Positions 57,980-64,000 of a stretch of DNA of 64,000 nt are shown here, one piece after another. The stretch lies in contig JACEVL010000947.1 of assembly GCA_020284085.1 (NCBI GenBank), positions 373,653-437,652 on the forward strand, read 5' to 3'. This DNA comes from Aporrectodea caliginosa (Eukaryota > Annelida > Clitellata > Crassiclitellata > Lumbricidae). Below the pieces are notes generated by a model. The model saw only the letters and a program-made list of their open reading frames with translations, did no database searches and was not told the DNA's origin. How positions within the stretch are numbered: the stretch's first letter is position 1; every line of letters begins with the position of its first letter. Position numbers and translations under genes: made by a program.

Positions 57980-60004
57980 TTAGGTTCCTCGTTGGATGTG
58001 GGTAGAAAGTTTACGTTTAAACAGCTGGAGGGAAGGTAGTGAACGAATATCGGGAGGAATACTGTTCCATGCTCTTGGACCTGCACATTTTATTGATACT
58101 AGTCTATTATTGGTACGAGCAAACGGGATGTAATATGGCTTGAAGTTTCTCGAGCGATCATGATTATCAGTGTTAGATTGAAAATAATTCCTATAGGTTG
58201 AGGGTAATTGGTTATGAGTATATCTATACATGAATATGCCAATTTGGACCTGCCTTATCTGGTCAGGTTTTAATATCTTCAGTCTCAGGAATTCAGTTAT
58301 CGTATGGGCTCCATATGGGAGTTTTGCAATAAATCTGACTGCCCGTTTTTGGAGGACAACTAGTCTAGAGAGGTTGGACTTATATGCTGATGCCCAGACT
58401 ATATTACAGTAAGTTATGTATGGATGTATAAGAGTGTAGTAGAGAGTGATTCGAGTCTGTGATGGGAGGATTCTGGATATACGTGTAAGTATTCCCAGGT
58501 TTTTAGCAATTTTTATAGAGATATTAAATATGTGATCTTTCCAGGATAGGTGCTGATCCACATACACCCCAAGGAACTTAGAGGACTGAACTTGAGTAAT
58601 ATGGGTGCCCATAATACATAAGTTTGTATATGAGTTAGGAAGCGATTTTTTATATGATCTAAAAATAATAAAGTTAGTTTTATCTAAGTTGAGGGTTAGC
58701 TTATTCAGTTGGAACCAATCAGCTACTTTACTCAGTTCAGAGTTGGTATGATTAATTAGTGTTTCTATTGAGGAGTGAGAGTTAAAAATATTAGTATCGT
58801 CAGCAAATAATATAAAAAATAGATCAGGAGAGACATTAGGTAGGTCATTTATGTATAAAATAAATAATAAAGGACCAAGGATGGAGCCTTGAGGTACACC
58901 ATATTTAATTAGTTTCAAAGGAGACTTAGTACCGTTGCAGCTCACTAATTGCATTCTATTATCAAGGTAACTTTTGAACCAGTTTAGCTGGGTGTTGCGA
59001 ATTCCATAAAGAGATAATTTTTTAAGTAAAATACCATGATCAATAGTATCAAAGGCTTTGGCCAGGTCTAGGAATATACCTATGGAGAATTCATTTTTAT
59101 CCATTGCAGCAGAAATTTTATCTTGCATACTTAGAAGTGGCATGAATGTTGAATGGCCTGATTGGAATCCATGTTGGGAGGTAAAGAGAATATCAAATTT
59201 GGTTATATAATTATTAAGTCTTACGTGCATGGCCTTTTCAAAAAATTTTGAGAAGAAAGGAAGGACAGATATGGGTCGGTAGTTAGAAGCCTCATCTCTT
59301 GGTCCTTTTTTAAAGATTGGTACCACCTTTGCTATTTTTAGAGCTTGAGGAAATAGGCCAGTTTTAAAAGAGCAGTTAATAATTTCAGTTAGTGGTTGTA
59401 TTATATTAGGAAGGCTTGTTAAGGCTATAGTTGGATCAATGTCATCAACTCCTTTTGCATGGGAAGGATGGATTGTATAACTTAATTGCATTAATTCATC
59501 ATTAGTTATTTCAGTAAGGCCAAAGGAGTCTACTTTCGAGGGAGGCATATATTTTTCAATGTTAGAAGTTGAGTTTGGGATATTTATTGCTAGGGAATGG
59601 GCAATATTAGTAAAGTAGTTATTGAATTCGGTCGCAATTTTTATTGGGTCTGTGGAGGCAAGACCATTTATCTTTAATGATTTAATATCCCTATCTTCCT
59701 CATTGGATTTACCAATTAAATGTTTCAAGATTTTCCAAGTTTCCTTAAGGTTGTTGCTCTGTCTACAGAATTCTGCTGCATAATAATTCTTTTCAGCCTG
59801 TATCCTAATTGCTTTGAATTTGTTCCTATATGAAATAAAAGCCTTCTTGTTCTGGATATTTGGGTTTTTGATAAATTTTTGGTATAATTTCGATTTTTTC
59901 GTACAGGACTTAAGTAAGCCTTGGGACATCCAGGGATTTTTTGGCGAGTTTCTTCTAGAAGGTTTCTTTTGGCAAATTGGGAATGCTAATTCATATTTCT
60001 GTTT
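57980..60004 (-). CDS. LINE ORF2 fragment: reverse transcriptase (Jockey/CR1/L2 group)
   Basis: A 649-residue open frame from the Met at 59929. The frame stays open upstream to about 60000 (FPICQKKPSRRNSPKNPWM), so the Met is internal and the N-terminal endonuclease has been lost by 5' truncation. RT motifs are complete: NYRPISVLPFFSKFFEK (216-232), GIFLDLAKAFDTIDH (284-298), GVPQGSILGPLLFILYINDL (344-363), and catalytic FADDTNIF (375-382). The C-terminus has the group-typical CAGPRAWNSIPPDIRSL and KRKLSTHI. It would copy LINE RNA at a nicked target if intact; without the endonuclease it is presumed immobile. Confidence 0.88.
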   Translation of the reverse strand, partial: KQKYELAFPICQKKPSRRNSPKNPWMSQGLLKSCTKKSKLYQKFIKNPNIQNKKAFISYRNKFKAIRIQAEKNYYAAEFCRQSNNLKETWKILKHLIGKSNEEDRDIKSLKINGLASTDPIKIATEFNNYFTNIAHSLAINIPNSTSNIEKYMPPSKVDSFGLTEITNDELMQLSYTIHPSHAKGVDDIDPTIALTSLPNIIQPLTEIINCSFKTGLFPQALKIAKVVPIFKKGPRDEASNYRPISVLPFFSKFFEKAMHVRLNNYITKFDILFTSQHGFQSGHSTFMPLLSMQDKISAAMDKNEFSIGIFLDLAKAFDTIDHGILLKKLSLYGIRNTQLNWFKSYLDNRMQLVSCNGTKSPLKLIKYGVPQGSILGPLLFILYINDLPNVSPDLFFILFADDTNIFNSHSSIETLINHTNSELSKVADWFQLNKLTLNLDKTNFIIFRSYKKSLPNSYTNLCIMGTHITQVQSSKFLGVYVDQHLSWKDHIFNISIKIAKNLGILTRISRILPSQTRITLYYTLIHPYITYCNIVWASAYKSNLSRLVVLQKRAVRFIAKLPYGAHTITEFLRLKILKPDQIRQVQIGIFMYRYTHNQLPSTYRNYFQSNTDNHDRSRNFKPYYIPFARTNNRLVSIKCAGPRAWNSIPPDIRSLPSLQLFKRKLSTHIQRGT

Positions 60005-60089
60005 ATATTATGAATTCATCGTTGTCGATTGCCTAAATCAAATAAATCCATGGCAGGCGACAACTCTTTTTTATAACTAATATTCAGTA

Positions 60090-60475
60090 GACCCTTTATG
60101 GGACAGACCCCACTTGTCAGCACCCTCCCCCGAACACTGTTCACTCAGCGGTGAGCGTTACGTTCCAAGCTCGACTAATCGTTGCGCTAAGGTTTGATGC
60201 CTCATAAGAACAAGAGGGATCATCCTGTTGTTGAAAACACAGTCTTTGAGAGAATGCTGCTGCTGTTGATGAGTTCTCTTCCCGAAGACAGGTCCATTGG
60301 CTTTTATGCCACCCGGGGATGAGATGGTGCCCGGTGCCTTCATCTCAGACAATTATTGGTGAACAGCTTGTCCAAGATCGCTACGCAGTGGCTTATGGCA
60401 GATTCGAACCTTTGACCCTCCGGTTACAAGACACAGAACATACTGCCACGCTATTGCGTCCCACTTGGAGCGAAT
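60090..60475 (-). repeat. tRNA-derived SINE, right-arm copy
   Basis: Reverse counterpart of 19105-19490. Reversed, it begins GGACGCAATAGCGTGGCAGT and has GGTTCGAATCTGCC (B box). Confidence 0.75.
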
Positions 60476-61799
60476 ACTAACAGAAACGTAATCGAAATGA
60501 GTCAATTACACTTTCTTGTCAGCATATACATGTATGCCTACTATTATTGAAATAAGTTTCTAGGCTACTCGCCGTTTATCCAAACAATGTGGTTTGAAGA
60601 GAATTTCTCTGCGAGTACGACCACATGTGCTCCATATAAGACCACATATTGAGCCCATATGGGTCCCATCTAATGACCATTGAAATGTTGACAGGGTAAA
60701 GTTTACAGAGGATCACCAATAGAATCACCTAGTTCTAAAGCCGCCTTTACAAATCACTCTACGCAGATCAGAGGTGTCAAATCTTCTTTAATGGCGGGCC
60801 AGTGGCAATATCTTCCAGCAGGTGATGAGCCAGAATGCCGAAGGCGCCTAAGCAGAATGCGGGTGGGGATATGGAAGGGGCTCGGTTAGCCCGTCCCCAG
60901 AAATCTTTTAGAAGACCAGATTTTAAATTTTGCATTTTTAAGCATACAAACATTCAAATTTGGTTTTAAAATATCTTAAGTTTAAATTTATCAGTCATGA
61001 ACATTAATGTACACAAAACTCAATAAGCCTTAAAAGTGACACATTTGAACTGTTATTCTCAAATTGTGTAGCCTTTAAGCAAGGCTAGAAATATATCGTC
61101 AGGGGGCCAGAAATGGCCCACGGTTGTAGATCAACCCAAGTTAGCTTGTTTTCCGGCTGTTGCGTGCTGTTATATTGATTGGTTTCTTGTCAGTGAAGCC
61201 ATGCATATTAAAGTAGACGCTGTTGAGCGCACAGTCGCTAAGGGAACAAAACAACGTGGTGACAAGCATTCATCAGGGTGTCCTTCATCTATTTTGATGA
61301 GACATCAATCTTCCCTTCCTCCCATAAACTTTGATTGAAATATGAATGCTACTATTGTAGTAAATTAGAGTTGTTGGCATAGGCTACATTTAATCAATTT
61401 CGTGAAGCAACACGTAATTCATAGACTTCACCAAAATCTTTTCTGATAAAATCTCCTTAATCAAAATTTTCACCTAACGTGTTCGAGTCTATTCGTGAAA
61501 TGCTTAATCTTCTAGTCTAAAGCGGTCGATAATACCAAAAGAGTAAACCTAAAACGGAAAAGTGTGCAAATGTTAGTCGTCGGTGTGTCGCCAGGGATAA
61601 CACTTGATTGCGTAGAAAGTTTACTGCCCCGGAGAACGCCGCACGTAGTGTACCACGTCTAAGCGATTTCAGTTTAAAGATATAATGGGTTCAGGGCTTC
61701 GTATTTACGGAGTGTCAGCAATCGCCAAGTCCTGCAAAAATCACCTTAAACACTTAAATGTACTGACTGTCATCTTCTGGCAAACGGACTTGAAACTTC
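60476..61799. other. Right-arm sequence without supported gene
   Basis: Matches 17116-19105 of the left arm minus the inserts there. The hAT-like end CAGAGGTGTCAAATCTTC is at 60769. Frames are broken. Confidence 0.45.
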
Positions 61800-62108
61800 A
61801 CTTGGTATCTCCGGATAACCCCTCTGACGCGACGCAGCGCTCATGATTAAACTGATGCCTCTGCGTTTAGCTTTTAAAATCTGTTCTGATAAAATTTGAA
61901 TGGGCTTCCTCTAGAGCTCCGTCTCCTACCTAGGAACTCTTCACCTGCAGTTTATACCTATCTGAAAACTACTCTTTTTAGCCGTGGTTGGGCCGGGAGC
62001 GCCTATGGGTAAATAGCTTTAAGAGGCGCTATATCAAGTTTCTTTGATTGATTGATTTTAAGTAACGCTTTAGAAATTTGAGTTTACGATTTACAATTTA
62101 CAATCTAC
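61800..62108 (-). repeat. Nested SINE-like repeats at outer end of arm
   Basis: The GACGCGACGCAGCGC-type repeat at 61800-61875 is interrupted by a second retroposon (61876-62063) ending AAGAGGCGCTATATCAAGTT. After it the first repeat resumes, ending GATTTACAATTTACAATC. In the left arm the 3.4-kb hAT element then landed inside the second one. Confidence 0.65.
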
Positions 62109-63993
62109 TGTAACGCCGCCCCTCGCCTCAACAGATGTCGCCCACATCGTTTCATCGACTGAGGGAGCTTCGTGTCGCTGTGGAAGGTCCTGAGAGTAAG
62201 TAAGAGGAAAGGCGGTGCTAGGCTTCGGGTTCAAATCCTCTTTGCTCTGGCGCGGCCACATATGTCTACTGCCTATGTCTTTATAAGGAACTTTAGCCTT
62301 ACAAGACAGTCGCTCGCTACGTCTAAGAGTACCAGGAACTACAAAAGCTGTAGGGTCTTTCAGTCGAGCACCCCCACCTTCTTCCAGGCCGATGGTCGAG
62401 TGGTAAGGCGCGTCTACCTGTTCGGTAGTGGCCGTAGGTCCAGGGTTCAATTCTGCTTCCACAACGAACTTTGGACTAGGCGAACCCTTTAAGCGATCTA
62501 ATCGCTTAGAAACTTCTGAAAGCGCTTCCTTAGTTTCATTAGCCGTGGATCGTATGGCCTCCAGCACTTGTTCTAAAGAACAGGGATGACGACTTGAACC
62601 TACGGGTGGGCTACCTCGTCTTTGGTCCATGGCGCTATATCAATCAATAGCAATAACTACTAGAGAAAGAAATCACTGAGAAGAATTAATCTTTAGTATT
62701 AAACAGAAATCAATGTTAACTCAATTACAAATCTGCATACATACATTCGTCACTTATATTGGAGTTAAAGTTCCCTTTCTACCTTAAGAACCCGGGCCAT
62801 GGGATGCAGGACCACGTAAGGCAGCACCCGACTCAAATAAAGAAATACCTTCGGCAGTTCTCGCAGCTCGGAGAATGGCGACGGAAGATTTCGATAGCGA
62901 CGAAAAGGTATCGTAGGACAAGGTAATCCAACGCAGTTAATCGACGACGACGCTAAATGGCGTATTAACGAACGAATCAGATCCAACTTTCGACGAGCAG
63001 AGATCAGACGGTAAGATATCCAGACGCAGAGAAACACGGCGACATTTCGTGAAACATGAATATACATCCGACTTCACGAGAACCAGAATCGCCAATTTCT
63101 ATAGCTCCAACACAGCAACCAGATACGTAACTTTGTCGAATATGAAAGCTTATATCCAGATAGCCGTCGAATAAGACGCTTCCTAAACGAATCACGTAGA
63201 AACGGGCACTAATCTCGCCACTTCTATTAGATTTCTAGAGCGCCATCGAACTATATCTATAATCGACGGACTCAACGACGACAGACATTTGCGACATTTC
63301 TCTAACTCTGAATACCTCCTCCGTTGCGACCTAACTCTTCGACAGCTGGATACCGACTGACTGTCTGCTCGCCACGGAATCTAACTGTCAACTGAGCGTG
63401 TGACCGCTCTCGTGAGAACCGAACTACTCTAAGTGTGGGAAAATCGACATCAAAGGAAACTACGGCCGTCGCAGCCCACCCAAGAGTCGGCGTCGCTGTC
63501 ATAGGACCGTCTCCTTGTACGCCTAACTGTCTGTCTTTCTACTTGTCGCTAATATGTGTCGGTATCTCTACCTCTGCTCAACCCACCAGCGACACCTGGC
63601 GAGGACGCGTTGGAAACACGCTTTAGCGCTCAAGTCGGTCTCCCTTTGAAGTGTCGTCGACGACAGCGGTCTGTGTCCCTATGCGTGTCTGTCCGTGTCA
63701 ATGACAGCGCGTTTCTATGTGTCGCTCTCTGTCGCGATCCTTTTAAGTTCTTCTCTTTCCCCTCCTTTAGTCGTCACCTACCGCAGAAAACCGTGGGATC
63801 GAGGCGAACTGTACTAAGGGGACCCTCGTCGCGACAGCGACATCGAGCCGGTCGTCAAGCGGCGCATCGGTCGCGTCGGAAAATGGCGGCGATCCAAGAT
63901 GGCCAACACCAGCGCGTCGGTCGCGTCGGGAAATGGCGGCGATCCAAGATGGCCGACGCCGGACGTAACCCCGAGTTATACGCGGGCGTTACA
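62109..63993 (-). mobile_element. GC-rich element with TGTAACGCC ends and gag-like frame
   Basis: Starts TGTAACGCCGCCC exactly where arm homology stops, and GGCGTTACA occurs at 63985-63993, giving inverted ends. Flanks CTAC and CTAT do not settle a target duplication. The minus-strand frame 62630 to about 62109 (stop in flank at 62091) has a Leu/Glu-rich N-terminal region (LEQVLEAIRSTANETKEAL) then low-complexity sequence, perhaps Gag-like. 62640-63840 shows no convincing frame. It could be a truncated LTR retrotransposon or a TIR element; the window end prevents a decision. Confidence 0.5.
63855..63960. promoter_or_regulatory. Tandem repeat with YY1-like motifs
   Basis: Two copies of a roughly 50-bp unit, each holding AAATGGCGGCGATCCAAGAT. 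AAGATGGC and AAATGGCGGC resemble the known YY1 consensus (reverse in the element's orientation). Being near the start of a minus-oriented element, they could act in its promoter; this is inference. Confidence 0.4.
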
Positions 63994-64000
63994 CTATCCC

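Larger units (their letters stand above)
54409..60010 (-). mobile_element. 5'-truncated LINE, interrupted by LTR element
   Basis: Right-arm-only insert. On the minus strand: reverse-transcriptase frame at 59929-57980, 3' UTR 57979-57827 and 54612-54430, then an ATGTT-type tail ending near 54409. The LTR element 54613-57826 sits in the 3' UTR. The left-arm insert 18809-19005 is a shorter member of the same family. Confidence 0.85.

Overview
The window looks like animal nuclear DNA, probably from a marine invertebrate (deuterostome or lophotrochozoan). It has intron-split genes with GT-AG junctions, secreted PAN/apple and C-type-lectin domains, TTAGGG-type repeats, tRNA-derived SINEs, L2/CR1-like LINE tails and long AAT, GAT, TA and TATG microsatellites. 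I cannot name a species. No tRNA, rRNA or CRISPR locus was seen, and nothing looks bacterial.

Layout. 1-12.7 kb: a tandem module, on the minus strand, carrying a small secreted lectin gene (signal peptide, PAN/apple domain, 49-nt linker exon, two-exon C-type lectin domain). There are two intact-looking copies (2.2-4.8 and 9.0-11.5 kb) and one orphan exon (7.0-7.2 kb) next to a Ty3/gypsy relic; a 17-bp minisatellite closes the block. 13.4-24.7 kb and 48.2-62.1 kb: the arms of a large inverted duplication. Aligning the arms by eye shows which transposons entered after duplication, because the other arm keeps an empty or near-empty site: a 3.4-kb hAT-type element, several MITEs, LINE/SINE inserts, a TIR element inside a TA array, an element carrying TTAGGG repeats, and a LINE with an LTR element nested in its 3' UTR. 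24.7-48.2 kb: the spacer, with an in-frame series of leucine-rich-repeat exons (26.2-32.9 kb), a two-exon C-type lectin domain (34.3-35.5 kb), a dead mariner-like transposase, a LINE whose C-terminus looks endonuclease-like, and the first two exons of a second lectin-like gene (44.1-45.8 kb). 62.1-64 kb: a GC-rich element running into the window end.

How the genes relate. The signal-PAN-linker module occurs three times with the same exon sizes and phases. Twice it leads into a C-type lectin domain. Once (44.1-49.1 kb) it leads in frame into a galactose-binding-like beta-sandwich exon inside the right arm. The junction after the linker is phase 1 in all cases. The inverted duplication therefore appears to have placed a different ligand-binding domain downstream of a shared N-terminal module. 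The left-arm copy of that last exon has no visible upstream exons. A tRNA-derived SINE sits directly in front of the exon in both arms, and its A/T-rich tail forms the start of the 3' splice site. This PAN-plus-swappable-domain family is the best candidate here for an undescribed biological system; everything else is largely transposon biology. All gene models are reading-frame and splice-site predictions with no transcript support.
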